Source: Pedobacter segetis
GTDB taxonomy: Bacteria; Bacteroidota; Bacteroidia; Sphingobacteriales; Sphingobacteriaceae
Length of the DNA stretch: 64,000 nucleotides
Assembly (NCBI RefSeq): GCF_016623585.1
Contig: NZ_JAEHFY010000010.1
Span: 62,001-126,000 of the forward strand
Direction: 5' to 3'
Positions within the stretch are counted from its first letter, which is position 1. Each line of letters begins with the position of its first letter. Made by a program: the position numbers and the translations under genes. The notes beneath the pieces are model-generated. The model searched no databases and was not told the origin of the DNA. It saw only the letters and a list, made by a program, of their open reading frames with translations. Shown one piece after another: positions 42,267-51,195 of the stretch.

Positions 42267-42680
42267 ATGAAAAAGTTGATGAGTATAATGATTATAGCTG
42301 CCACACTTGCGGCTTGTAACAATAAATACAAGGCAAGTTCTGAAGAAAGGGCAGATTCTATTAAGATGATGAAAGACAGCTTAACCTTAGACAGTTTTAA
42401 AAGAGCAGAGGCTGCAAAAGCAGAAGCAAAAAAACAAACTGAGACCAAAACAGTTGTTGTAAACCATTATGATTCTAATACAGGCACTACAACAACACAG
42501 AAAAAAGGATGGAGTTCTGCTGCTAAAGGTGCGGTAATAGGTGGCGCCGCAGGTGCAATTGGTGGTGCTTTAATTGATAAGAAAAAAGGAAGGGGCGCAA
42601 TTATTGGTGGTGCAGCTGGTGCAGGTGCAGGGTATTTAATTGGAAGAGACAAAGATAAGAGAACAGGTAGGGTAAAATAA
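42267..42680 (+). CDS. Glycine-zipper (YMGG-like) lipoprotein
   Basis: A 137-residue lipoprotein (IMIIAATLAACNNKYKASS; Cys20). It has a charged helical linker (about 25-70) and a C-terminal membrane-active glycine zipper (GGAAGAIGGALIDK and IGGAAGAGAGYLIG). Such proteins (SlyB/OmpA-like zippers) attach to the outer membrane and affect envelope integrity. ATG 42267 is selected over 42237, which adds 10 residues before the signal. A terminator follows. Confidence 0.85.
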   Translation: MKKLMSIMIIAATLAACNNKYKASSEERADSIKMMKDSLTLDSFKRAEAAKAEAKKQTETKTVVVNHYDSNTGTTTTQKKGWSSAAKGAVIGGAAGAIGGALIDKKKGRGAIIGGAAGAGAGYLIGRDKDKRTGRVK

Positions 42681-42701
42681 ATTTAACTTAATTTACCAAA
42701 T

Positions 42702-42740
42702 AAAAGTGGCTGATCCAGTTTTGGAACAGCCACTTTTTTT
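42702..42740 (+). terminator. Terminator of the glycine-zipper lipoprotein gene
   Basis: AAAGTGGCTG and CAGCCACTTT form a 10-bp stem, with inner TCC/GGA pairs, and lead into a T run. Confidence 0.9.
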
Positions 42741-42871
42741 ATGAAATTTAACCTGACTGGCACTAAACGCAGCGTTGTGGTTTTGAGACTTCATAAGCCT
42801 AAGTATCTTATTTTTTGCAACAACCTTTTTATTATACCAAATTTGGTTTTAGATACGTTTGTTTATTTAAC

Positions 42872-42879
42872 TACATTTG
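42872..42879 (+). promoter_or_regulatory. Candidate -7 box of the M23 peptidase gene
   Basis: TACATTTG is an exact TAnnTTTG match, 37 bases before the ATG at 42917. The -33 position has only a partial match. Confidence 0.4.
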
Positions 42880-42916
42880 TAGCTCAAAAATAAAAACTCA
42901 AAATCTTAAAAAAAGG

Positions 42917-43882
42917 ATGGCAAAAACCAAGTATTACTTTAACTCACAAACGCTTAAATATGAAAAAGTTAAAAGTAATTTAGGTACAAAGGTTTTAAAA
43001 TTCTTAGGCTTTGTTTCTACCGCTTTGGTTTTTTCTTTCGTAATTATCGCATTTGCATATACCTTTCTAGATTCGCCCAAAGAAAAGCAGCTAAAAAGAG
43101 AAATTAGCGAGCTAAATTTGCAATATGATATTTTGAACAAACGTATGAAACAGGTTGATGGGGTTGTAAAAGACCTCCAACAGAGAGACGATAATATTTA
43201 TAGGGTAATTTTTGAGGCAGAGCCTATCCCGCTAGAGATTAGAAATGCAGGTTTTGGTGGCATTAATAGGTATAAAAATTTAGAAAACTATGATTATTCT
43301 GATTTGATGATAGAGACCACCAAAAAAATGGACATCATCTCTAAACAGCTATACGTACAATCTAAATCTTATGATGAGCTGGCCAAAGCCGTAAACTCTA
43401 AAAGTAAAATGATGGCATCTATACCTGCCATACAACCTATTGAAAGTAATAAAATAAGTTCTATTTCTGGGTTTGGATATAGGATGCACCCCATCTATAA
43501 AATAAGGAAAATGCATGATGGGATGGATTTTGCATCACCGATAGGCACCGCTATACATGCTACCGGTGATGGGGTAATTATTGCAGCCGGACAAGAAAGG
43601 GGTTATGGCAACAGGGTAATGATTAGCCATGGCTATGGCTATGTAACCAAATATGCCCACATGAGCAAATTTAAAGTTAAGGTAGGGCAAAGGGTTAAAC
43701 GCGGTGACGTAATTGGCTTTGTTGGCAATACTGGCGCATCTACCGGCCCACATTGCCATTATGAGGTTTATAAAAACAACAAACCCATTAACCCCATCAA
43801 CTTTTTCTTTAATGATCTAACCCCAACCGAGTACATGACAATGTTAGAGGTCGCATCGCAAGAAAACCAATCTTTAGATTAA
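42917..43882 (+). CDS. M23-family peptidoglycan endopeptidase
   Basis: A 321-residue protein with one N-terminal membrane helix (FLGFVSTALVFSFVIIAFAYTF), a coiled-coil (KEKQLKREISELNLQYDIL ... MKQVDGVVKDLQQR), and a C-terminal LytM domain. The Zn ligands appear as GYRMHPIYKIRKMHDGMD (HxxxD) and GPHCHYEV (HxH). It would cleave peptide crosslinks in the periplasm. The ATG at 42917 has AAAAAGG just upstream and gives the family N-terminus MAKTKYYF; an in-frame ATG at 42815 is not used. A MerR gene follows after 17 bases, so the genes may share a transcript. Confidence 0.92.
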   Translation: MAKTKYYFNSQTLKYEKVKSNLGTKVLKFLGFVSTALVFSFVIIAFAYTFLDSPKEKQLKREISELNLQYDILNKRMKQVDGVVKDLQQRDDNIYRVIFEAEPIPLEIRNAGFGGINRYKNLENYDYSDLMIETTKKMDIISKQLYVQSKSYDELAKAVNSKSKMMASIPAIQPIESNKISSISGFGYRMHPIYKIRKMHDGMDFASPIGTAIHATGDGVIIAAGQERGYGNRVMISHGYGYVTKYAHMSKFKVKVGQRVKRGDVIGFVGNTGASTGPHCHYEVYKNNKPINPINFFFNDLTPTEYMTMLEVASQENQSLD

Positions 43883-43899
43883 AATTATACTGTTTTGCC

Positions 43900-44235
43900 A
43901 TGGCATATAAAGAAAAAGAAATCAGCAAGCTCTATTACCCCATTGGGGAGGTAGCAGAAATGTTTGGAGAAAACGCTTCTTTGATCAGGTTTTATGAAAA
44001 AGAATTTGATATCCTTCAACCCAAAAAAAACGCAAAAGGAAACAGGCTATTTAGGCCAGAGGATATAGATAACCTTAAAATTATCTTCAACCTAATCAAA
44101 GAAAAAGGCTATACCCTACAAGGTGCCAAAGATTTTCTGAAGAAAAACAAGAACGAAGCTTTAGAGCAGCAAAAAATTATAGATTCTTTAGAGAAATTAA
44201 AATCTTTTATGATCGATCTAAAAGAACAGCTATGA
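43900..44235 (+). CDS. MerR-family transcriptional regulator
   Basis: The 111-residue protein has the winged-helix domain YYPIGEVAEMFGENASLIRFYEKEF and the wing LQPKKNAKGNRLFRPEDIDNL. A short helix ends it (LEKLKSFMIDLKEQL). No metal or drug-binding domain is present. Bacteroidota-wide MerR proteins of this size exist near peptidoglycan genes. It is 17 bases after the M23 gene and 20 before the lipid kinase, so all three are probably co-transcribed; the regulated target is unknown. Confidence 0.9.
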   Translation: MAYKEKEISKLYYPIGEVAEMFGENASLIRFYEKEFDILQPKKNAKGNRLFRPEDIDNLKIIFNLIKEKGYTLQGAKDFLKKNKNEALEQQKIIDSLEKLKSFMIDLKEQL

Positions 44236-44255
44236 TTTTTTTTGATTGATGACCA

Positions 44256-45170
44256 ATGGAGAAAACCCCACTAAAAGTGCTATTTGTGATCAATCATAAA
44301 GCTGGCGACCAAAAAAAATTAGATGTCAAGAAAATTATAGATCAGCATTCTAAAAAACATCATTACCAATACAATCACTGTTTAATGGATGAAGATGATC
44401 TTGAGGCAAAGATATCGAGAGAATTAACCAATTACCAGCCTGATATTATTGCTGCCCTAGGCGGCGATGGTACGGTAAGCCTGGTTTCATCTTTAATTTA
44501 CAAAACCAACATCAAATTAGTGATCGTACCTTTCGGTTCTGCCAATGGTATGGCCAAAGAGCTGCAAATACCAGAAGATTTTAACAACAGCTTAGATCTG
44601 ATCGTAAAAGGTAAATGCGTAGAGATTGATCTACTAAAGGTAAATAATGAGGTAAGCATCCATCTGGCAGATATCGGGATCAACGCCAGGATCGTAAAGC
44701 GATTTCAGATGGATAAAAAAAGGGGTTTACTTACCTATGCCAAACATCTTTTTTTTGAGGTTTTCATTCTTAAAACCCATCGCTTTAAAATTGAATCCGA
44801 CGGTAATAATATTAAAACAAAAGCATTTTCTTTAACTTTTGCCAATGCCACAAAATATGGTACAGGTGCGGTAATTAACCCCACAGGCAAACTTAACGAT
44901 GGTTTTTTTGAGATTTGCATCGTTAAGCCTTTCCCAAAATGGCATATTTTTAAAATATCGTGGCAAATGTTTAATAATACTTTAGCCTACTCAGAATTTT
45001 TTGAGGTTTTGAGGTGCAAAAAAAGCCTAATTACCTGCTCTAAAAAAAGCACCTTACAGGTTGATGGTGAAATAATTGGTAAAGTAAAGGAAATTGAATT
45101 AGAGATCTTGCCCAAGGCCTTAAAAGTAATGATCGATAAAAATTTAATACATCCAACCCTCGTAAATTAA
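44256..45170 (+). CDS. Diacylglycerol/lipid kinase, YegS-like
   Basis: This 304-residue enzyme has the catalytic-domain motif AALGGDGTVSLVSSLI, the substrate-site PFGSANGMAKEL and the C-terminal beta-sandwich (VDGEIIGKVKEIELEIL). It phosphorylates a lipid such as diacylglycerol or sphingosine, the latter found in Bacteroidota. The start ATG at 44256 is good. The end overlaps the convergent metallophosphoesterase gene by 27 bases. Confidence 0.9.
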   Translation: MEKTPLKVLFVINHKAGDQKKLDVKKIIDQHSKKHHYQYNHCLMDEDDLEAKISRELTNYQPDIIAALGGDGTVSLVSSLIYKTNIKLVIVPFGSANGMAKELQIPEDFNNSLDLIVKGKCVEIDLLKVNNEVSIHLADIGINARIVKRFQMDKKRGLLTYAKHLFFEVFILKTHRFKIESDGNNIKTKAFSLTFANATKYGTGAVINPTGKLNDGFFEICIVKPFPKWHIFKISWQMFNNTLAYSEFFEVLRCKKSLITCSKKSTLQVDGEIIGKVKEIELEILPKALKVMIDKNLIHPTLVN

Positions 45171-46190
45171 TTCGCCCGCAGGGTTATCATCATCTACGAT
45201 CAAAACCTCTGTTTTCACTTTTAAATCGTCATAAAACTTTAATCTAAAAAATCCTTTTGCAGATATACCAAACTTAGAATATTTACTATCCACAACATAG
45301 GTAGCTTTTGAGGCCGCACCGCTTATAATAAAGTTATTTTGATATTTCTCTATAAACTGCAGATTATGCTCGTGGCCGGCAGCGTAAATTAAACCGGGAT
45401 GTTTCTTAAAGATCTGTTTCAGTTTTTTTCTTAAAACCTTATACCTTGGGTGCGATAGATCTTCCCTAGCCCCAAAATATTTCCTATACAATGGCAATAA
45501 AGAGCCTACAATGGGTAATGGCAAATAAGCCCTTTTCTTGTAAAGCGTAAAGGGGAATAGATGGTGCTTAATAGAATATCGCCCGCCGTGTAAAGAATTG
45601 CTGTAAATTGGATAATGCCCTATCACTAAAACCCTTTTCTTTTTGTTGCGATTTAGGATTTCTTCTAAATTGGTAAAAAAATCGGCTTCATGCTCTATAT
45701 CGCAACCTTCGTGTTTGCCAATTGGCCTAAACCCCTTTTGCACCCACCACTGCGTATTAATGGCTATTATTACTAGTTTATCATTTATCTGCACCTCTTT
45801 AGGCCCCGGACAGCCATTAGCTGGGATATAAGTTTCATCATCGTTAAAAAGTTTGTTTATGTAATTTTGCTGACGTAAAACGTACTCAATACCATCTTCT
45901 TTTCCTTTGTTCCAATCGTGGTTGCCAGAGATAAAAACCACCTTGCCCTCAAAATGCGCTAATGCCTTATGATGGTTTAAAATTACGGTTTCGGCATCTT
46001 TCCTCAATTCATCGGTTTCTGCGGGCAAACCTTTAGGATAAACATTATCGCCCAAAAAAATCACTGCGCTATCTTTACTCTTTGGTAAATGTACCTTCAT
46101 CAGCTCCAACAACTCATCAGGTACATTTCGCTTGATGTTTCCAGAATCCCCTATCAATAAGATTTCATAAATTTGCCTATGTTTTTCCAC
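45144..46190 (-). CDS. Calcineurin-like metallophosphoesterase
   Basis: A 348-residue enzyme with the ligands ILLIGDSGN (degenerate first motif with Ser in place of the usual His), VIFLGDNVYPKG, FISGNHDWNKG, VLVIGHYPIYS and YAAGHEHNLQF. It has no signal peptide. In Bacteroidota this domain often precedes a BamA-like barrel; here it is alone. The 3' end overlaps the lipid kinase gene in convergent orientation by 27 bases. Confidence 0.85.
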   Translation of the reverse strand: MEKHRQIYEILLIGDSGNIKRNVPDELLELMKVHLPKSKDSAVIFLGDNVYPKGLPAETDELRKDAETVILNHHKALAHFEGKVVFISGNHDWNKGKEDGIEYVLRQQNYINKLFNDDETYIPANGCPGPKEVQINDKLVIIAINTQWWVQKGFRPIGKHEGCDIEHEADFFTNLEEILNRNKKKRVLVIGHYPIYSNSLHGGRYSIKHHLFPFTLYKKRAYLPLPIVGSLLPLYRKYFGAREDLSHPRYKVLRKKLKQIFKKHPGLIYAAGHEHNLQFIEKYQNNFIISGAASKATYVVDSKYSKFGISAKGFFRLKFYDDLKVKTEVLIVDDDNPAGELIYEGWMY

Positions 46191-46278
46191 TGCTAAAAGA
46201 TATTAAAAAATTGATAAATATTTTTTATTTTGAACATATATGCTTCATATTGTTTAATTTCATTGCAAATATTTGTCC

Positions 46279-47079
46279 ATGGGGAAATTCTACTTGCTAT
46301 TATTCTTTGTTTTTATTTTTATATCGGCCAGGGCACAAGATAACAACGGCCCAAGAATAACAGCTTTAGGCAATGCGGGAGTTGCGTTGCAAGATGTTTG
46401 GTCTGTAAAAAGCAACCAAGCTGGTATTGCTGGTTTAAAAAGGGCTTTTTTGGCCGCGGGTTATGAAAACAAATTTGGTGTAAAAGGTTTAAGCAACCAA
46501 TCTGCGGTTTTCTCTATCCCCGTAAAAGATTATGCCCTTGGCGCATCGTTTAATTCTTATGGCGTTAGTGATTATAACGAGATAAAAACCGGGCTTACTT
46601 TGGCAAGGTCTTTTGGCCCTAAACTATTTTTAGCAATCGGTTTAAATTATCATCAACTAAAAATAACCGATTATGGTAGTGCAAAGGCTGTTTCTGTTGA
46701 TGTTGGCGTACAATACCAAGCTTTCCCTAATTTATGGTTGGCCAGTCATATCTCCAACCCTAATCAAAGCAAATACGACAACAATACCGATCAGATCATA
46801 CCCGCCCACATACAATTTGGGGCAAATTATATATTCTCTGATCAACTTTTGATAACTACCGAAGTAGAAAAGATCTTAGATGCCCAAGCAGATTTTAAAG
46901 CCGGTTTAGAATACAAACTAGTTAAGTTTGTTGCTTTAAGAGGGGGCATATCCGTAAATCCTTTTAAGCAGTACGCTGGTTTTGGTGTTAATTATCAAAG
47001 AATTAATATCGATTTTGCCGTCTCCTCTCATCCGGTTTTGGGTTATTCACCACAAGTAGCTTTAGGGTATGAGTTTTAA
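46279..47079 (+). CDS. PorV/PorQ-like outer-membrane barrel protein
   Basis: A 266-residue protein with a signal peptide (LLLFFVFIFISARAQ) and a barrel of about 14 strands ending in an aromatic C-terminus (GYEF). The N-terminal block RITALGNAGVALQDVWSVKSNQAGIAG is shared with PorV-type proteins that carry T9SS substrates, but it lacks the extra domains of those. It is overlapped by the HHH-barrel gene by 11 bases (start of next inside GTATGAG), showing translational coupling. The function is inferred only from that context: it could be a helper of the HHH barrel. Confidence 0.75.
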   Translation: MGKFYLLLFFVFIFISARAQDNNGPRITALGNAGVALQDVWSVKSNQAGIAGLKRAFLAAGYENKFGVKGLSNQSAVFSIPVKDYALGASFNSYGVSDYNEIKTGLTLARSFGPKLFLAIGLNYHQLKITDYGSAKAVSVDVGVQYQAFPNLWLASHISNPNQSKYDNNTDQIIPAHIQFGANYIFSDQLLITTEVEKILDAQADFKAGLEYKLVKFVALRGGISVNPFKQYAGFGVNYQRINIDFAVSSHPVLGYSPQVALGYEF

Positions 47080-49120
47080 AACTAAGCTATTTTTACTTTT
47101 TTCTTTGTTGGTTTTTAGCAAAGTAAGTTTTGCCCAAACAAGCGACGACCCTGATATAGAGTATATCATAGAATCTATTGCAAGTAACCAGACCCAAGAT
47201 TATGATTATTCTGAATTAATTGATAGGCTTACCTATTACAAACGCAACAAAATTAACCTCAATAAAACCTCTAAAGAGCAATTACAAGAACTGGTATTTT
47301 TAAATCCTTTACAAATAGATGCGCTTTTGAACCATATTGCCGTTAACGGGAAATTAATAAATGTATTAGAATTACAGAGCATTAAAGGTTTTGATCTTGA
47401 AACGATCAAAAACTTGCTCCGTTTTGCAGATATCAACACGCCATCAGGTTTTGAGAATTTCTCTTTTAATAAACTTTTTAAAGATGGCAGAAACGATCTT
47501 TTAGTAAGATATAGTAGATATTTAGAACAGCAGCAAGGATTCTCGCCCGCTAAGTCAACATCAACTAGTAGATATTTAGGCACACCAGAAAGGGTTTTTA
47601 CCAGGTATAGGTTTGCTTATAGCAACAATATTGAGTTTTCATTAAACCTAGAAAAAGACCCCGGAGAAAAGTATTTGAACGGTAATTATGGCCCAGATTT
47701 TTCTTCGGCGAGCTTGTACATTAAAGATCTAGGCAAAGTAAAAAAATTGGTAATTGGCGATTATTCTTTACAATTTGGCCAAGGTTTAACTTTATGGAGC
47801 GGATTGAGCTTTGGGAAAGGTGCCGACATTTTTACGGTGGCCAAACAAGACATTGGCCTAAAAAACTATACCTCTATCAATGAATTTTCTTTTTTTAGAG
47901 GGGTAGCCACGCAAATAAATTTTGGAAAATTTGATTTTACGCCTTTTGTATCTTATAATAAGATTGATGCTGGGTTGGCATTAAACCCGCTTACCAATTT
48001 AGAAGAAATATCTTCATTACAACAAAGCGGGCTGCACCGTACAAGTAGCGAATTAAAAAACAGGAGAAGGATTTCACAATTGGTTTTTGGAGGTAATTTA
48101 CAATACAATTATAAGAAGCTTTCTATTGGTTTAACGGGATACCATAGCAATTACAGTCAAGATTTTGCACCTGGCAACTCTGTTTATAACCAGTTTGATT
48201 TTACCGGAAACTCTTTAAACAATGTCGGGATCAATTACAGCTACACGTTAAACAACACTTATTTTTTTGGGGAGTTTGCACATAGCTTAAATTCTGGTAT
48301 AGCCTACATCAACGGTTTAATAAGCAGTTTGTCTCCTACTGTTTCAGCGGTTTTGTTCAACAGAAATTATCAAAAAGATTATTATTCTTTTTATAACCAG
48401 GGCATAGGCGAAAGCAGCACTGCCGTAAACGAAAAAGGGTTTTATGCAGGCTTACAAATTAAACCAGATCGCCAGTTTGAATTAGATTTTTATAGCGATT
48501 TATTTAAGTTCCCTTATTTAAAATTTGGGGTCGATGCTCCATCGCAAGGATATGATATTTTTAGCCAGTTTAGTTTTACGCCCAATAAAACAACCAGGTT
48601 AACCTTAAGGTACCAGTTTCAAAACAAACAACAAAATGATACCCAACCAACATATACCAATGTGCTTGCTTTTGCAAAAAAATCTAATTACAGGGCAGAT
48701 TTGTTGTACCAAGTAAATAAAAGCTTTTCGTTGCGTAACAGGATCGAGATTGTTCAATACCATGAAGAAAACAAAGCAAACAGATATGGATTTTTAGCCT
48801 ATCAAGATGTTATATATAGCCCTTTAAGCTCTAGATGGTCTGGTAACACAAGGTTGGCCTTGTTTGATACCGATGGTTTTGATACTAGGATTTATGCCTA
48901 TGAAAACGATGTTCTTTACGGATTCTCTATCCCAGGTTTCCAAAACAGGGGAGTAAGGTATTATTTGAATGCCCGTTATAACGTTAAAAGAGGGGTTGAT
49001 CTATGGATGAAATATAGCTTAACCAAATTTAACGATCAACAAACCGTGGGTTCTGGTTTAGATCAAATTCAAGGAGATTTAAGATCTGAGTTGAAATTGC
49101 AGTTAAGGCTTCAATTTTAG
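47069..49120 (+). CDS. Helix-hairpin-helix outer-membrane barrel protein
   Basis: A 683-residue protein: signal peptide (LFSLLVFSKVSFAQ), then a tandem helix-hairpin-helix region (about 55-125: KINLNKTSKEQLQELVFLNP, VLELQSIKGFDLETIKNLL) like that of ComEA. A long beta-barrel follows (from about 160 to the end, ending LKLQLRLQF). The HHH motif is a DNA-binding fold, and the fusion places a DNA-binding domain at the periplasmic mouth of an outer-membrane barrel. It lies between a PorV-like gene (11-base overlap) and comEC (3-base gap), which suggests a DNA-uptake role; no such activity is proven. Confidence 0.82.
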   Translation: MSFKTKLFLLFSLLVFSKVSFAQTSDDPDIEYIIESIASNQTQDYDYSELIDRLTYYKRNKINLNKTSKEQLQELVFLNPLQIDALLNHIAVNGKLINVLELQSIKGFDLETIKNLLRFADINTPSGFENFSFNKLFKDGRNDLLVRYSRYLEQQQGFSPAKSTSTSRYLGTPERVFTRYRFAYSNNIEFSLNLEKDPGEKYLNGNYGPDFSSASLYIKDLGKVKKLVIGDYSLQFGQGLTLWSGLSFGKGADIFTVAKQDIGLKNYTSINEFSFFRGVATQINFGKFDFTPFVSYNKIDAGLALNPLTNLEEISSLQQSGLHRTSSELKNRRRISQLVFGGNLQYNYKKLSIGLTGYHSNYSQDFAPGNSVYNQFDFTGNSLNNVGINYSYTLNNTYFFGEFAHSLNSGIAYINGLISSLSPTVSAVLFNRNYQKDYYSFYNQGIGESSTAVNEKGFYAGLQIKPDRQFELDFYSDLFKFPYLKFGVDAPSQGYDIFSQFSFTPNKTTRLTLRYQFQNKQQNDTQPTYTNVLAFAKKSNYRADLLYQVNKSFSLRNRIEIVQYHEENKANRYGFLAYQDVIYSPLSSRWSGNTRLALFDTDGFDTRIYAYENDVLYGFSIPGFQNRGVRYYLNARYNVKRGVDLWMKYSLTKFNDQQTVGSGLDQIQGDLRSELKLQLRLQF

Positions 49121-49123
49121 GGT

Positions 49124-51190
49124 ATGATTGCCTATTATAAAACCGAGGTCCCTTTTATCAGGTTGGTTTTGTTTTTTATTTTGGGGATAAGCATTTCCAT
49201 TCTATTTGATATCGCTCCAAATAATTTATTCCCTTTAGGTTGGTTAATATTAATCTTGGTTAGCATCGGCTTTGGCCTTCTAAACAAAAAGAAACCCCAT
49301 TATTTTGGCTCTTATATCTTCGGTACGCTTGTTTATGTTTTGATGATATTATCAGGCATCATTATTTGTAACCAGCATAAAGAAATTTATAGAAGCAACC
49401 ATTTCTCAAAAATAGGTGCCAAATATTTAACCGCTTATCTATTAGAAGAACCTAAAATTAAGGGAGATATTGCAAGGTTTAACGTTAGCGTAACACAAAA
49501 CATCCAAGATAAGCGCATCATCAGAACGCAGGGGAAACTATTACTGGCCATGAGGTTTGATTCGACAAAAAAGATTGACCTCCATTATGGCGATATGCTG
49601 CTTTTAAAGGCGAAATATAAAGAGACAGAGCCCGCATATAATCCGGCAGAATTTAATTACAAAAGGTTCTTAAGCTTTCAACAAGTTTATCATCAAACAT
49701 TTATCAACCAAAAAGAAACAAAAAAACTAGGCGAACACCAAGGAAATTTAATCAGAGAATTTGCGCTAAAATTTAGGGAAAGGCAAATTTTAAAGTTTGA
49801 TGCGTATTTAAAAGATACGGCGATAAGAGCGGTGGCATCTACATTGATCTTGGGTTATAGGGCAGAATTGAATAAAGATACTTTAGAGACCTATACAAAA
49901 ACAGGTACTATGCATGTGCTTTCTGTTTCGGGGATGCATGTAGGTATAGTTGTGGTTTTATTGGTTTTTGCTTTTAGTTTTTTAAATAAAACCAAACGGG
50001 GAAGGCTTTTATCTACCATCACGATAATCGCTATAATTTGGTTTTATGCCCTAATTACAGGTTTTGCGCCATCTATAGAAAGAGCGGCGATAATGGTAAC
50101 TTTTATTATGTTGGCAAAAGCCCGCTCCGTTAAAGCAAATATATTTAACGTGATCGCGATTACGGCCTTTATCATTTTGATAACAGATCCTTTTGCATTG
50201 ATAAATGTTGGCTTTCAACTATCTTTTATAGCGGTTGCAGGCATTATTTATCTACAGCCCCTCATTTACGATTTTTACAATACAACAAATAAGTTGTTGG
50301 ATGTAATTTGGAAAGTAATCTCTGTATCCATCGCGGCCCAAATATCAACCGCTCCGATCAGTTTATATTATTTTCATCAATTCCCTATCTATTTTATCAT
50401 AAGCAATGTCTTTATCTTTTTACCGGCTATACTCATCATGTATTTTGGCTTGTTCTTTTTGATTTTTTACAGCTTCCCTCCTATTGCGGCAGTTTTTGCT
50501 TTTTGTTTACAAACAACTATCAAATACACCAACGAAGGTTTAAAACTTATCGAGAACATAGCCCACGCAAATATTACCCAAATTTGGTGGGGAGCATTAG
50601 AGATTTTACTTTTTTACGGTTTCTTCCTTTTTGGTTTCGCTGCTATCAAACGCAAAAAATATCTAAAATTAGCCTGTATTTGTCTATTGCTTTTAATCCT
50701 AACGATCAACATTAAACAATTTTATCATGTACAACAAAAACAAGCTGTATTTTTTGCCTTAAGAAAAAACACGGCTGTTGCATTGATCAAGGGAAAAACC
50801 GCAGTTTTAATTACAGATCTAAAAGCAGATGAATTTACTTATCAGTTCTCGGTAAAACCGTATTTGGATAGTTGCCAAATCAATTATATAGAATGGATAA
50901 ATCCCCATCTTATACAAGATGAAAAATTGATTAGCTTTGAAGGTAAGAAACTTAAGATCATCAATCATAAACTAAATAATTTTGCTGTATCTAAACAAGA
51001 TTGGCTTTTATTGAGTAGTGATAAAAAGCAAGGCCTAAAATCTATAATTGATGCAAATACATTTGAAGAGTTGTTTATAGATGGTAAAAACAGAGATTTT
51101 GTGATCGAGGATCTTAAAAACCAAGCAGAAAATTTAGGGTTAAAACCTCATGTCCTTAAAAGAGATTTTGCGATAGAAATTAAATTGTAG
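49124..51190 (+). CDS. comEC: ComEC/Rec2-family DNA-uptake channel
   Basis: A 688-residue inner-membrane protein with an N-terminal DUF4131 segment (about 25-200), a competence domain of about eight to ten helices (MHVLSVSGMHVGIVVVLLVFAF, TGFAPSIERAAIMV, VGFQLSFIAVAGII) and a C-terminal soluble part. The last part is in the position of the metallo-beta-lactamase domain but lacks the HxHxDH motif (AVFFALRKNTAVALIKGK), so it is short or degenerate, as in many Bacteroidota ComEC. It would pass single-stranded DNA into the cytoplasm. It starts three bases after the HHH-barrel stop and is followed by an enoyl-CoA hydratase gene after six bases. Confidence 0.92.
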   Translation: MIAYYKTEVPFIRLVLFFILGISISILFDIAPNNLFPLGWLILILVSIGFGLLNKKKPHYFGSYIFGTLVYVLMILSGIIICNQHKEIYRSNHFSKIGAKYLTAYLLEEPKIKGDIARFNVSVTQNIQDKRIIRTQGKLLLAMRFDSTKKIDLHYGDMLLLKAKYKETEPAYNPAEFNYKRFLSFQQVYHQTFINQKETKKLGEHQGNLIREFALKFRERQILKFDAYLKDTAIRAVASTLILGYRAELNKDTLETYTKTGTMHVLSVSGMHVGIVVVLLVFAFSFLNKTKRGRLLSTITIIAIIWFYALITGFAPSIERAAIMVTFIMLAKARSVKANIFNVIAITAFIILITDPFALINVGFQLSFIAVAGIIYLQPLIYDFYNTTNKLLDVIWKVISVSIAAQISTAPISLYYFHQFPIYFIISNVFIFLPAILIMYFGLFFLIFYSFPPIAAVFAFCLQTTIKYTNEGLKLIENIAHANITQIWWGALEILLFYGFFLFGFAAIKRKKYLKLACICLLLLILTINIKQFYHVQQKQAVFFALRKNTAVALIKGKTAVLITDLKADEFTYQFSVKPYLDSCQINYIEWINPHLIQDEKLISFEGKKLKIINHKLNNFAVSKQDWLLLSSDKKQGLKSIIDANTFEELFIDGKNRDFVIEDLKNQAENLGLKPHVLKRDFAIEIKL

Positions 51191-51195
51191 CATAG

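Noticed and set aside
50308-50715. Plus-strand frame inside comEC
   Set aside because: Out-of-frame overlap with a strongly supported gene; composition is Cys/His/Tyr rich as expected for a shadow frame.
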